Shown here piece by piece: positions 1 to 7,968 of a stretch of DNA of 8,162 bases. The stretch covers positions 1-8,162 of the forward strand of contig DMRT01000279.1 of the NCBI GenBank assembly GCA_003455235.1, given 5' to 3'. Below the pieces are notes generated by a model. The model was not told the DNA's origin, did not search any database, and worked only from the letters and a program-made list of their open reading frames with translations. Position 1 is the stretch's first letter, and every line of letters begins with the position of its first letter. This DNA is from Chitinophagaceae bacterium. Its GTDB lineage: Bacteria > Bacteroidota > Bacteroidia > Chitinophagales > Chitinophagaceae. The position numbers and the translations under genes were made by a program.

Positions 1-1424
1 GTTCAATACCCCGAAACAGAAACAGACATCATCTCCCTGCATCCCGGCTGGGCAGAACAAAGTCCCGACGGCTGGTGGGAAAACGTAAAGCAGGCCATCC
101 TCAAATGCCATGCAGCCGGCCGGTATAACCCGCTTGATATTGCAGCCATCGGCATCGCTTACCAGATGCACGGACTGGTTCTCGTGGATAAAGACCAGCA
201 CGTGCTGCGCAATTCCATCATCTGGTGCGACAGCCGGGCCGTGGAAATTGGCGAAGAAGCATTCGGAAACATCGGCAAAGAAAAATGTTTGTATCACCTG
301 CTGAACTCGCCCGGAAATTTCACCGCATCCAAACTTGCCTGGGTAAAAGAAAATGAACCTGCCATTTACGAAAAGATCAGCAAGGCAATGCTGCCCGGCG
401 ATTTTATCTCGATGAAACTAACCGGTGAAATCACCACCAGTGCCTCTGCTCTTTCCGAAGGCATTTTCTGGGACTTTCGCAGTAACAATATTTCAAAAGA
501 TATACTGGATTATTTCGGGTTTGATTCATCATTGTTTCCAACCGTGAACACCCTGTTTGCTCCCCACGGTGTTTTAAAAGACAACGTGGCAACCCGGTTG
601 TCTTTAAGGCCGGGCATTCCTGTTTCCTATAAAGCCGGCGACCAGCCCAACAACGCCCTTTCATTGAATGTGTGTGAACCGGGCGAAGTGGCAGCTACGG
701 CCGGCACCAGCGGTGTGATCTACGGCGTAAGCGATCAACTGGAATACGACCAGCAATCGAGGATCAACAGCTTTGCACACGTAAACCATCAAAGCAATAA
801 GAACCGGATCGGTATATTATTATGCATCAACGGCGCCGGCATCTTCAACCGCTGGGTGAAAAACCTGGTGGGTTCCAACCGTTCGTACCCGGAACTGAAC
901 AATGCCGCTTCGGCGGTAGCACCCGGCTCCAATGGGTTATTGGCACTGCCTTTTGGCAACGGCGCCGAACGGATGCTCAATAATAAAATGGTGGGCGCCC
1001 ATTTGCGGGGTCTCGATTTTAATATTCATACCGATTCACACCTGGTAAGGGCCGCCCAGGAAGGTGTTGCCTTTGCCTTTCGCTATGGTTTTGATATCAT
1101 GAGGGAGAACGGCATGCACCCCGCTATCATCCGGGCAGGAAGATCGAACCTCTTCCTGAGTGATGTATTTACCCAAACATTTGTAAACAGCACCGGGTGC
1201 CCGTGGAATTTTATGAAGGCGATGGCAGTTATGGTGCAGCCGTCGGTGCCGGCATCGGCGCCGGTATTTTTAAAAACACCACCGAAGCATTCAGTAAACG
1301 TAAACCAACCGGCTCCGTTGAGCCGGCGAATAATAATACCTATGAAGAACTTTATCAAAACTGGAAAGAGTTCTTACACGAAAAGCTGGGCAGTATGGAA
1401 AATGAATTAATCAAATTAGCTTAA
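1..1424 (+). CDS. xylB: Xylulokinase (FGGY family), 5'-partial and frameshifted near its C-terminus
   Basis: Phosphorylates D-xylulose to xylulose 5-phosphate with ATP in the cytoplasm, the last xylose-specific step before the pentose phosphate pathway. The open frame runs in from base 1, so about 20-25 N-terminal residues, including the first nucleotide-binding loop, are missing. Visible FGGY features, numbered from base 1, are YQMHGLVLVD near residues 54-63 (compare GQMHG in E. coli XylB), AGDQPNNA with the likely catalytic Asp at residue 214 (bases 640-642), a phosphate-loop AGTSGV, and RAGRSNLFLS near 1135-1162. After TFVNSTG the frame becomes unrelated and stops at 1410. The expected C-terminus (PVEFYEGDGSYGAAVGAG..., ending ELIKLA) lies in another frame and stops at 1424. 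One extra G in the GGG at 1195-1197 would join them. With that repair 474 residues are visible, fitting a protein near 500 aa. XylA follows after 15 bases. Identity is sure; whether the break is biological or a sequencing error is not. Confidence 0.93.
1191..1200 (+). other. Apparent one-base deletion (frameshift) in xylB
   Basis: Upstream of this point the xylulokinase reads in the frame of base 1. Downstream, the conserved Gly/Ala-rich C-terminal motif (GAAVGAGIGAGIF) is in the frame of base 3. Inserting one G into the GGG at 1195-1197 gives an uninterrupted Thr-Gly-Val-Pro-Val-Glu-Phe. A short G homopolymer is a common place for base-call errors and for real slippage mutations. No canonical X-XXY-YYZ slippery heptamer is visible here, so programmed frameshifting is unlikely. 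Confidence 0.85.
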
Positions 1425-1439
1425 CCAAAAAACGAGAAG

Positions 1440-2768
1440 ATGAAGATTGTAACCGGACAAAACGAATTTTTTAAAGGTATTCCGCAGATCAAATACGAAG
1501 GAACCGGAACAGACAACCCGCTTGCATTCCGCTGGTATGACGAAAACAAACTGGTGGCCGGGAAATCCATGAAGGACCATTTACGCTTTGCCTGTGCCTA
1601 CTGGCATTCTTTTGTGGGCAGCGGCGCCGATCCCTTTGGCGAACCCACGCATATTTTTCCCTGGGATAAAAAAACCGATGCCGTGGAAAAGGCAAAGGAC
1701 AAAGCAGATGCTGCTTTTGAATTCATCACCAAACTGGGATTGCCTTTTTATTGTTTCCATGATGTAGATGCCGTAGAGTACACCAACGATGTGGCCGGTA
1801 ATGAAAAACGCTTGCAAGCCATCACGGCTTACCTGAAAGAAAAACAGGACGCCAGCGGTGTAAAATTATTATGGGGTACCGCCAACCTGTTCTCCAACAG
1901 GCGGTACATGAACGGCGCTGCCACCAACCCCGACTTTCACGTGCTGGCGCATGCCGGTGCACAGGTGAAGGCGGCACTGGATGCAACCATCGCCCTGGGC
2001 GGGGAGAATTATGTTTTCTGGGGCGGGCGGGAAGGATACATGAGCCTGCTCAACACCAACATGAAACGGGAGAAAGAACATTTTGCCCGATTCCTTCATA
2101 CCGCCAAAGACTATGCAAGAAAGAACGGCTTCAAAGGAAAATTCTTCATCGAACCAAAACCCTGTGAGCCATCCAAGCATCAATACGATTACGATTGTGA
2201 AACCGTGATCGGCTTCCTGCGTCAATACGACCTGCTGAATGATTTCAGCCTGAACATTGAAGTGAACCACGCCACGCTGGCCGGGCATACCTTCCAGCAC
2301 GAACTGCAGGTGGCGGCCGATGCCGGTCTGCTCGGCAGCATGGACGCCAACCGGGGCGATTACCAGAACGGGTGGGATACCGACCAGTTTCCGAACAACA
2401 TCAATGAACTCACCGAAGCCATGCTGGTTATTTTAGAAGCAGGCGGCTTCAACGGCGGCGGCATTAACTTCGATGCGAAGATCCGTCGCAACTCCACCGA
2501 TATGGAAGACCTGTTTCATGCACACATCGGCGGCATGGATTCATTTGCCCGTGCACTGATCATTGCTGATAACATCCTGCAGCAATCCGACTATAAGAAA
2601 ATAAGAGCCGAACGCTATGCTTCCTTCAACAGTGGCAAAGGAAAAGAATACGAAGCCGGCAGATTATCACTCGAAGACCTGCGGGCCTACGCAGTGGAAA
2701 ACGGCGAGCCGGCTATTCGCAGCGGAAGGCAGGAGTACATGGAAAACATCATCAACCGGTTTATCTAA
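1440..2768 (+). CDS. xylA: Xylose isomerase, class II
   Basis: Interconverts D-xylose and D-xylulose in the cytoplasm using two divalent metal ions, feeding XylB. The 442-aa product matches class II enzymes, which carry about 50 more N-terminal residues than class I. Catalytic His107 and Asp110 lie in FYCFHDVD. The metal-ligand set is complete: Glu238 (FIEPKP), Glu274 and His277 (NIEVNHATL), Asp302 (SMDANRGD), Asp313 and Asp315 (GWDTDQFP) and Asp345 (GINFDAK). Lys240 of EPKP is also present. These positions sit a constant six residues after those I recall for Thermotoga XylA, so no indels occur in the core. WGGREGY at 194-200 and the C-terminal [14 protein letters not shown] (360-373) are further family signatures. 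The ATG follows xylB by 15 bases, with a purine-rich GAGAAG just upstream. The symporter gene starts 28 bases after the stop. Nothing suggests loss of function. Confidence 0.98.
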   Translation: MKIVTGQNEFFKGIPQIKYEGTGTDNPLAFRWYDENKLVAGKSMKDHLRFACAYWHSFVGSGADPFGEPTHIFPWDKKTDAVEKAKDKADAAFEFITKLGLPFYCFHDVDAVEYTNDVAGNEKRLQAITAYLKEKQDASGVKLLWGTANLFSNRRYMNGAATNPDFHVLAHAGAQVKAALDATIALGGENYVFWGGREGYMSLLNTNMKREKEHFARFLHTAKDYARKNGFKGKFFIEPKPCEPSKHQYDYDCETVIGFLRQYDLLNDFSLNIEVNHATLAGHTFQHELQVAADAGLLGSMDANRGDYQNGWDTDQFPNNINELTEAMLVILEAGGFNGGGINFDAKIRRNSTDMEDLFHAHIGGMDSFARALIIADNILQQSDYKKIRAERYASFNSGKGKEYEAGRLSLEDLRAYAVENGEPAIRSGRQEYMENIINRFI

Positions 2769-2796
2769 TAACGACTCATAACTAAAACCAACTTGT

Positions 2797-4443
2797 ATGA
2801 ACCTACTTGGAACAATTGATTGGATCTTTCTGATCCTGTACATGCTCATCATTGCAGGTATCTCCATCTGGTCGATCCGCAAAAGCAAAGATTCGCCCAC
2901 CGATTATTTCCTTGCCAACCGCAATCTCGGCTGGTGGGTGATCGGGGCTTCTATCCTCGCATCCAATGTAGGTTCGGAACATATTGTAGGGCTGGCCGGA
3001 GTAGCTGCACAAAAGGGAACACCCATGGGTCACTATGAACTGCATTCCTGGATCGTACTGATACTGGGCTGGGTGTTTGTGCCATTCTATATGCGCAGCA
3101 ATGTATACACCATGCCCGAGTTCCTGGAAAAAAGATTCAATGCAAAAGCAAGACGGCTATTATCCATCATCCAGCTGCTGAGTTATGTAATTGCCAAAGC
3201 ATCGGTAACCATTTTCGCCGGCGCCCTGGTGTTTAACCAGATACTGGGCGTTGATTTCTGGACCGGTGCCATCATCCTGGTGGTGGTAACGGGTGTGTAC
3301 ACCGTGTTCGGCGGCCTGCACGCCGTTATGTACACCGAAGCCATCCAGGCATTTGTGTTGCTGATCGGTTCGGCGGTATTATTATATATAGGCCTTGATA
3401 AAGTAGGTGGATGGAAGGGCATGATCGCCGCCATTCCACCGGAGAAACTGAATATGTTCCGTCCGCTCAGCGACCCTGATTTTCCCTGGCTGGGTATTTT
3501 GTTTGCCTCGCCCATTGTAGGTATCTGGTACTGGTGTACCGATCAGCACATTGTGCAGAGATGCCTGGCCGGTAAAAATGAACAGGAAGCAAGAAGGGGA
3601 ACCATCTTTGCCGCCTACCTGAAACTGCTGCCATTCTTTATCTTCCTCATTCCGGGCCTCATCGCTTTTGTGCTTCACCAGCGGGGCGAACTGCAGTTGC
3701 CGCTGAATGCCGACGGACAAACCGATTACAACGCCGCATTTCCGGCCATGGTGGAACAGATCATGCCGATGGGATTACGGGGATTACTGGCCGGTGGATT
3801 GCTGGCTGCCCTGATGGCGTCGCTGGCATCGGTATACAATGCCTGCTCTACCTTGTTCACCATGGATATTTACCAGAAGATGAAACCCGAAGCGGATAAT
3901 AAAGAACTGGTGAAAGTAGGCCGCATCGCCACCGGCGTGGTGGTACTGCTCGGCATGGTATGGATCCCATTGATGGGAAGAATTTCCAACACCTTATACG
4001 AATACCTGCAAAGCGTGCAGTCGTACCTGGCACCGCCGATTGCAGCGGTGTTCCTGCTGGGCGTATTCTTCAAACGCCTCAATGCAAAAGGAGCCTACTC
4101 TGCCATGGTGGCGGGCTTTGTATTGGGACTTATCAAACTCACACTCGAACTGTTTAAAAAAGACCTCAGCGGGGTGTTGTACGATTTTGCCACCATCAAC
4201 TTCCTGTATTTCTGTATTTACCTTTTCCTGTTCTCGGTAGTGGTAATGGTGGTGGTAAGCCTGCTTACACCCAAACCGGCCGAAGAGCAGATACGTGGTC
4301 TCACCTTCGCCACCACCGTGGCCGAAGACAGGGCGGCCAGCCGGGCCAGCTGGAATTCGAAGGATGTAATCCTTTCGCTGGTTGTGGTAGCCATCATCGT
4401 GTCGGTATTTATTTATTTTTCTCCGCTGGGAATAGCAAAATAA
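2797..4443 (+). CDS. Sodium/sugar symporter of the SSS (SGLT) family
   Basis: Inner-membrane Na+-coupled sugar transporter of 548 aa with many hydrophobic segments (about 14 expected for the family), including a last one at about 523-541. It is strikingly SGLT-like: SNVGSEHIVGLAG (56-68), HYELHSW (79-85), TMPEFLEKRF (105-114), WYWCTDQHIVQRCLAGKN (244-261), STLFTMDIY (351-359) and SYLAPPIAAVFLLG (409-422). By eye-alignment with human SGLT1, the sugar-site residues Asn57, His62, Glu81, Tyr245, Trp246, Lys276 and Gln405 are kept. The position of SGLT1 Thr287 is Gly242, and of the Na2-site serines Ser392/Ser393, Ala341/Ser342. The location right after xylA suggests xylose, or a short xylo-oligosaccharide, as substrate; that is inference, since glucose or galactose carriers look alike. 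The ATG has no clear Shine-Dalgarno but an A-rich leader. The GH3 gene begins nine bases after the stop, suggesting translational closeness. Family assignment is firm, substrate is not. Confidence 0.95.
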   Translation: MNLLGTIDWIFLILYMLIIAGISIWSIRKSKDSPTDYFLANRNLGWWVIGASILASNVGSEHIVGLAGVAAQKGTPMGHYELHSWIVLILGWVFVPFYMRSNVYTMPEFLEKRFNAKARRLLSIIQLLSYVIAKASVTIFAGALVFNQILGVDFWTGAIILVVVTGVYTVFGGLHAVMYTEAIQAFVLLIGSAVLLYIGLDKVGGWKGMIAAIPPEKLNMFRPLSDPDFPWLGILFASPIVGIWYWCTDQHIVQRCLAGKNEQEARRGTIFAAYLKLLPFFIFLIPGLIAFVLHQRGELQLPLNADGQTDYNAAFPAMVEQIMPMGLRGLLAGGLLAALMASLASVYNACSTLFTMDIYQKMKPEADNKELVKVGRIATGVVVLLGMVWIPLMGRISNTLYEYLQSVQSYLAPPIAAVFLLGVFFKRLNAKGAYSAMVAGFVLGLIKLTLELFKKDLSGVLYDFATINFLYFCIYLFLFSVVVMVVVSLLTPKPAEEQIRGLTFATTVAEDRAASRASWNSKDVILSLVVVAIIVSVFIYFSPLGIAK

Positions 4444-4452
4444 ACATGTAGT

Positions 4453-4518
4453 ATGAAATTATTGAGATCCTGTTTACTGGTTTGCTGTGTTGTTTCTTTT
4501 GTTTTTGTACAGGCGCAA
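4453..4518 (+). other. Signal peptide of the GH3 enzyme
   Basis: Residues 1-22 show a basic start (MKLLR), a hydrophobic core (SCLLVCCVVSFVFV) and an AQ end just before TPAY, the common Bacteroidota type I pattern. Two cysteines lie in the core (11 and 12), but they lack the small residue required at -1 of a lipobox (Val10 precedes Cys11), so I read a soluble periplasmic protein rather than a lipoprotein. Confidence 0.75.
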
Positions 4519-6786
4519 ACGCCGGCGTATAAAAACAAAAAACTTTCTCCCGAAGCAAGGGCAAAAAATTTATTAAGCCTGATGACGCTGGATGAAAAAG
4601 TGATGCAGACCCAATGCCTCTGGATACAGAAATCGAGGATACTGAATGCAGCCGGCGACTTTGATGAAGCCAAAGCAAAAGACGCTTTGAAAAACGGGCT
4701 GGGCGAACTGGGCCGGTTGAATGAAAATGCCGGGCCCAACATTTCCGGTTATCATCCTAAACAGGCAGCGCAGCTGTACAACAGGATACAGAAATATTTT
4801 GTGGAAAATACCCGGCTGGGCATTCCGGTAATGACGCATGAAGAATCCCTGCACGGGCAGCAAACACAGGATGCCACCAACTTCCCCATTCCCATTGGGC
4901 TGGCCAGCACCTGGAATGAAAACCTGATGACAGAAATATTTTCCAATGTGGCTGAAGAAGTAAGGGCAAGAGGAGGTCATCATGTACTGGCACCGGTGGT
5001 GGACATTACCCGTGATCCACGCTGGGGGCGTACAGAAGAAACCATGGGCGAAGACCCTTACCTGGTATCCCGCCTGGCCGTGGCACAGATAAAAGCATAC
5101 CAGGGCAACGAGGCATACCTCGATAAAAAACACGTGGCCACCACGCTGAAACATTTCGGCATACATGGACAAAGTGAAGGCGGCATTAATGTATCGCCCA
5201 GCAATATCGATGAACGCACGGCAAGAGAGGTTTTCTTTCCATCCTTTAAAGCAGCCGTGCAGGAAGGCAAAGCCATGAACGTGATGGCCACATATAATGA
5301 ACTGTGGGGATTGCCGGCACACATCAACAAACACCTGCTTACCGATATCCTGCGGAAGGAATGGGGATTTAACGGGGTGGTGGTGTCTGACTACTTTGCC
5401 ATAAGGGATGTAAGCACCCTGCATAAAGTAACTCCTTCCTATGATGAAGCCGGCTACCTGGCCTTCAAAGCCGGCATCGACCTGGAAACACCGGACCCGG
5501 ATGGATTTGTAAATCTCAAAAAATACGTGAATGCAGGAAAGATCAGCATGGCTGAACTGGATGCGGCAGTAACCAGAATACTCATTGCCAAGTTCAGACT
5601 GGGTTTGTTTGATGATCCTTATGTTGACCCGGATAAGGCCGAAGAAATTGTAGGCAGTACACAAAAAAGAGCCGTGGCATATAAAGCAGCGCAGGAAGCC
5701 ATGGTGTTGCTGAAAAACGATAATAATTTTTTACCGCTGGATAAAAACAAAGTAAAAACGATTGCACTGATCGGGCCCAATGCCGATAAATGTTTGCTGG
5801 GCGGTTATTCAAGCAAGCCACGGGTTTGCATTTCCCCGCTGCAGGCCCTCAAAGAAAGATATGGCAGCAGCATAAGAGTATTGTATGCAGAAGGCGTAAA
5901 GCTTACGGACAAGAACAACTGGTTTGCCGACACCATCAACCTGGCCGATAACGGCGATGTAAAAGCAAAGATTGCCGAAGCTGTGGAAGTGGCAAAGCAG
6001 GCAGATGTGGTGGTACTGTTTGTGGGCGGCAACGAAAGCATGAGCCGCGAAGGCTGGGGAACCGAACACCTCGGAGATCTTCCCTCGCTGGAATTGCTGA
6101 ACGGGCAGAAAGAACTGATCAAAGAAATTACATCACTTGGAAAACCAACCTGTGCATTTGTAAACAGTGGCCCGCCATTAAGCATCGGCGACCTGGTAAA
6201 AGCGGTACCTGCCGTAATGCAGTGCTGGTACCTGGGCCAGGAAGGCGGTTATGCCATGGCAGATGCGCTCTTCGGCGAAATAAATCCCGGCGGCAAGCTG
6301 CCGATCTCGTTTCCAAGAACAACCGGGCATATTCCCGCCTATTATAATTATAAGCCATCTGCACGCAGGGGATACAATCTTGGTTTTACAGTCAGTCCCC
6401 TGTTTGCTTTTGGCCACGGCCTCAGCTATACCACATTCGGGTACAGCAACCTGAAACTGTCTTCCGCACAAATGAAAATGGATGGAACGGTAACGGTAAG
6501 CGTGGACGTAAAGAACACCGGAAGCCGGAAGGGCGCCGAGGTGGTGCAATTATATATACGTGATGACTATTCTTCTGTTACCCGGCCGGTGAAAGAACTG
6601 AGGGGGTTTAAAAAAATATGGCTCGACCCGGGTCAGTCGCAAACCGTAAGCTTTTCCATCAACAAAGAGATGCTTTCTTTCTATGATGTAAACATGAAAT
6701 GGATTGCAGAACCCGGAGATTTCACTATTATGGTGGGAACGGCTTCTGACAAAACAGACAATACTAAACTGACCCTAAATAAATAA
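4453..6786 (+). CDS. Secreted GH3 beta-glycosidase, probable beta-xylosidase
   Basis: Retaining exo-glycosidase of family GH3, expected to release xylose from the non-reducing ends of xylo-oligosaccharides in the periplasm. Residues 1-22 form a Sec signal ending VFVQAQ. The N-terminal barrel (about 35-385) carries RLGIPVMTHEESLHG, DPRWGRTEETMGEDPY (188-203), Lys233-His234 and the nucleophile Asp313 in VVVSDYF. The alpha/beta sandwich (about 410-625) has GGNESMSREGW, where Glu533 is my candidate acid/base. A fibronectin III-like domain (about 678-765) closes the protein, including VQLYIRDDYSSVTRPVKELRGF. At 777 aa it is the usual length for a three-domain GH3. The substrate cannot be read from sequence, because GH3 mixes beta-glucosidases and beta-xylosidases. 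The EESLHG motif and the neighbours (GH10 xylanase, xylA, xylB) favour xylosidase. Alpha-arabinofuranosidase is a less likely alternative. It follows the symporter by nine bases and precedes the xylanase by about 35. Confidence 0.93.
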   Translation: MKLLRSCLLVCCVVSFVFVQAQTPAYKNKKLSPEARAKNLLSLMTLDEKVMQTQCLWIQKSRILNAAGDFDEAKAKDALKNGLGELGRLNENAGPNISGYHPKQAAQLYNRIQKYFVENTRLGIPVMTHEESLHGQQTQDATNFPIPIGLASTWNENLMTEIFSNVAEEVRARGGHHVLAPVVDITRDPRWGRTEETMGEDPYLVSRLAVAQIKAYQGNEAYLDKKHVATTLKHFGIHGQSEGGINVSPSNIDERTAREVFFPSFKAAVQEGKAMNVMATYNELWGLPAHINKHLLTDILRKEWGFNGVVVSDYFAIRDVSTLHKVTPSYDEAGYLAFKAGIDLETPDPDGFVNLKKYVNAGKISMAELDAAVTRILIAKFRLGLFDDPYVDPDKAEEIVGSTQKRAVAYKAAQEAMVLLKNDNNFLPLDKNKVKTIALIGPNADKCLLGGYSSKPRVCISPLQALKERYGSSIRVLYAEGVKLTDKNNWFADTINLADNGDVKAKIAEAVEVAKQADVVVLFVGGNESMSREGWGTEHLGDLPSLELLNGQKELIKEITSLGKPTCAFVNSGPPLSIGDLVKAVPAVMQCWYLGQEGGYAMADALFGEINPGGKLPISFPRTTGHIPAYYNYKPSARRGYNLGFTVSPLFAFGHGLSYTTFGYSNLKLSSAQMKMDGTVTVSVDVKNTGSRKGAEVVQLYIRDDYSSVTRPVKELRGFKKIWLDPGQSQTVSFSINKEMLSFYDVNMKWIAEPGDFTIMVGTASDKTDNTKLTLNK

Positions 6787-6821
6787 ACGGCTGCTGCCGC
6801 CAATCAAAAGATCAACCTGTG

Positions 6822-6887
6822 ATGATTATAAGAATGCAATGGTACAATTTAGTTGTTTTGCTGGCCCTTGTATCGTTTTCTGCCTGC
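6822..6887 (+). other. Lipoprotein signal peptide (SPII) of the GH10 xylanase
   Basis: A short basic N-terminus (MIIRMQW) is followed by a hydrophobic core ([10 protein letters not shown]) and a lipobox FSAC, with the lipidated Cys encoded at 6885-6887. Phe at -3 is a relaxed lipobox but fits Bacteroidota usage. The next residues are SKSGG, without the acidic cluster described for surface-export signals in several Bacteroidota, so sorting to the cell surface cannot be assumed. Confidence 0.82.
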
Positions 6888-7955
6888 AGTAAATCGGGTG
6901 GTACCTCAACAGGTGGTGGGGGCACCGGGGGAGGTGGTGGTGGAGGAACCACAACGGTTATTCTGAAAAACCTGGCCACACCGCCGGTAGGCGTCGGTAT
7001 CAGTTATGACCTCTTTAAAAACAACCTGAGTTATTCGGGACTTATCAAAACGCAGTTCGACCGGGTTACAGCCGAGTACCAAATGAAACATGGTGCCAAT
7101 GTAAAGAACGATGGTACGTATGAGTTTTCCCGGACCGATGATTTTGTGAACCTTGCCCAGGCCAACGGGCTGAGTGTTTTCGGGCACGTGCTGGCATGGC
7201 ACCAGAACAACAACGGTACTTATCTCCGTTCACTCTCCGGCGCCGCACAGGTAAACAGTGCCTTGCAGAACTGGATTACCACCATGGTTACCCGGTATAA
7301 AACAAAAGTAACCGGCTGGGATGTGGCGAATGAAGTGGTGGTGGATGGAACCGGCGACCTGCGTACCAGCGCCAACTCGCCGGCAGGAAGCGATGTATTT
7401 TATTGGGCCGATCAGCTGGGCAGAAATTACATTGCCGATGCCTTCCGCTGGGCCAATGCGGCAGATCCGGCAGCAAAATTATTCATCAACGATTACAACC
7501 TCGAGTATGACAGCCGCAAACTGGATTCGGTAATCAAGATCATCAATGAACTGAAAGCGGCGTCGGTTCCCATACACGGTGTGGGTACCCAGATGCATAT
7601 CAATATCAACACCAGTAATGCAGGCATTGATAATATGTTTCAGAAACTGGCAGCCACCGGGCTGTTGGTGCATGTGTCTGAAATAGACGTACGCATCAAC
7701 CCCTCCAGCGCCAGCCCGTTTACCCCCACCACGGCATTGTACGATCAGCAGGCACAGAAGTTCAGGTATATTGCCGAGTCGTATTTCAGAAATGTACCGG
7801 CAGCACAGCGGTGGGGATTAACCGTTTGGAACCTTACGGATGCCGACAGCTGGATTGTACAAAGCGGGAAGATCGATTTCCCAACCTTGTTTGATGCCGG
7901 GTATATAAAAAATCTGCGTTCACTGAATATAGTGCAGGACTACAATAATAAATGA
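6822..7955 (+). CDS. Lipoprotein GH10 endo-beta-1,4-xylanase
   Basis: Endo-acting retaining xylanase that cuts the beta-1,4-xylan backbone at the cell envelope. The ATG at 6822 is preferred; a GTG lies just before it at 6819 and another in-frame ATG at 6834. Numbered from 6822, a lipoprotein signal ends FSAC with Cys22, then comes a Ser/Thr/Gly tether to about residue 45. The GH10 barrel has TAEYQMKHG (83-91), GHVLAWHQN (121-129), WDVANE with acid/base Glu171, FINDYN (221-226), GVGTQMH (253-259), VSEIDVRI with nucleophile Glu287, and [10 protein letters not shown] (335-344). Length, about 330 aa after the tether, is normal for one catalytic domain; no carbohydrate-binding module is seen. The Asn usually found in the TxENxMK motif is Tyr86 here, and the residue after WH differs from the common WHSQ. 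The gene starts about 35 bases after the GH3 stop, and uxuA starts 7-13 bases after its own stop, so all three are likely cotranscribed. Confidence 0.95.
   Translation: MIIRMQWYNLVVLLALVSFSACSKSGGTSTGGGGTGGGGGGGTTTVILKNLATPPVGVGISYDLFKNNLSYSGLIKTQFDRVTAEYQMKHGANVKNDGTYEFSRTDDFVNLAQANGLSVFGHVLAWHQNNNGTYLRSLSGAAQVNSALQNWITTMVTRYKTKVTGWDVANEVVVDGTGDLRTSANSPAGSDVFYWADQLGRNYIADAFRWANAADPAAKLFINDYNLEYDSRKLDSVIKIINELKAASVPIHGVGTQMHININTSNAGIDNMFQKLAATGLLVHVSEIDVRINPSSASPFTPTTALYDQQAQKFRYIAESYFRNVPAAQRWGLTVWNLTDADSWIVQSGKIDFPTLFDAGYIKNLRSLNIVQDYNNK
6897..6947 (+). repeat. Glycine-rich linker in the xylanase (G-rich low-complexity DNA)
   Basis: Seventeen codons encode only Gly, Thr and Ser, with runs of four and seven glycines, between the lipidated Cys and the start of the GH10 domain. 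The DNA contains two GGGGG tracts and several GGT/GGA repeats. It probably acts as a flexible tether holding the catalytic domain off the membrane. Such a tract may vary in length between strains. Confidence 0.9.
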
Positions 7956-7968
7956 CATTCCGATGATG

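Noticed and set aside
1185..1205. Programmed -1 ribosomal frameshift in xylB
   Set aside because: No X-XXY-YYZ slippery heptamer and no obvious downstream stem; xylulokinases are not known to use frameshifting, so a lost G is simpler.
1197..1424. A separate short gene starting at GTG 1197
   Set aside because: Its product is clearly the displaced C-terminus of xylulokinase (GAAVGAG motif, tail ending ELIKLA), not an independent protein.
1869..2300. 143-codon minus-strand open frame opposite xylA
   Set aside because: It overlaps the most conserved part of xylA and shows no recognisable protein features.
2769..2796. Possible regulatory element between xylA and the symporter
   Set aside because: Only 28 A-rich bases with no inverted repeat or promoter motif; it reads as an ordinary intra-operon leader.
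4573..5664. 363-codon open frame on the minus strand
   Set aside because: It lies wholly inside the well-conserved GH3 gene, its translation is Cys/His/Phe-rich with no recognisable domain, and it is best explained as a codon-bias shadow.
6819..6821. GTG as start of the xylanase
   Set aside because: It is directly followed by an in-frame ATG at 6822, which is the commoner start and gives an equally good lipoprotein signal.
6787..6821. Possible terminator or promoter between the GH3 and GH10 genes
   Set aside because: The 35-base gap has a GC-rich patch but no convincing hairpin followed by a T run, and no Bacteroidota-type TTTG / TAnnTTTG promoter pair.
6897..6947. G-quadruplex or phase-variation switch in the G-rich tract
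   Set aside because: The G runs are at most five bases and are fully explained by Gly codons in a tether; no evidence of switching can be seen from one sequence.
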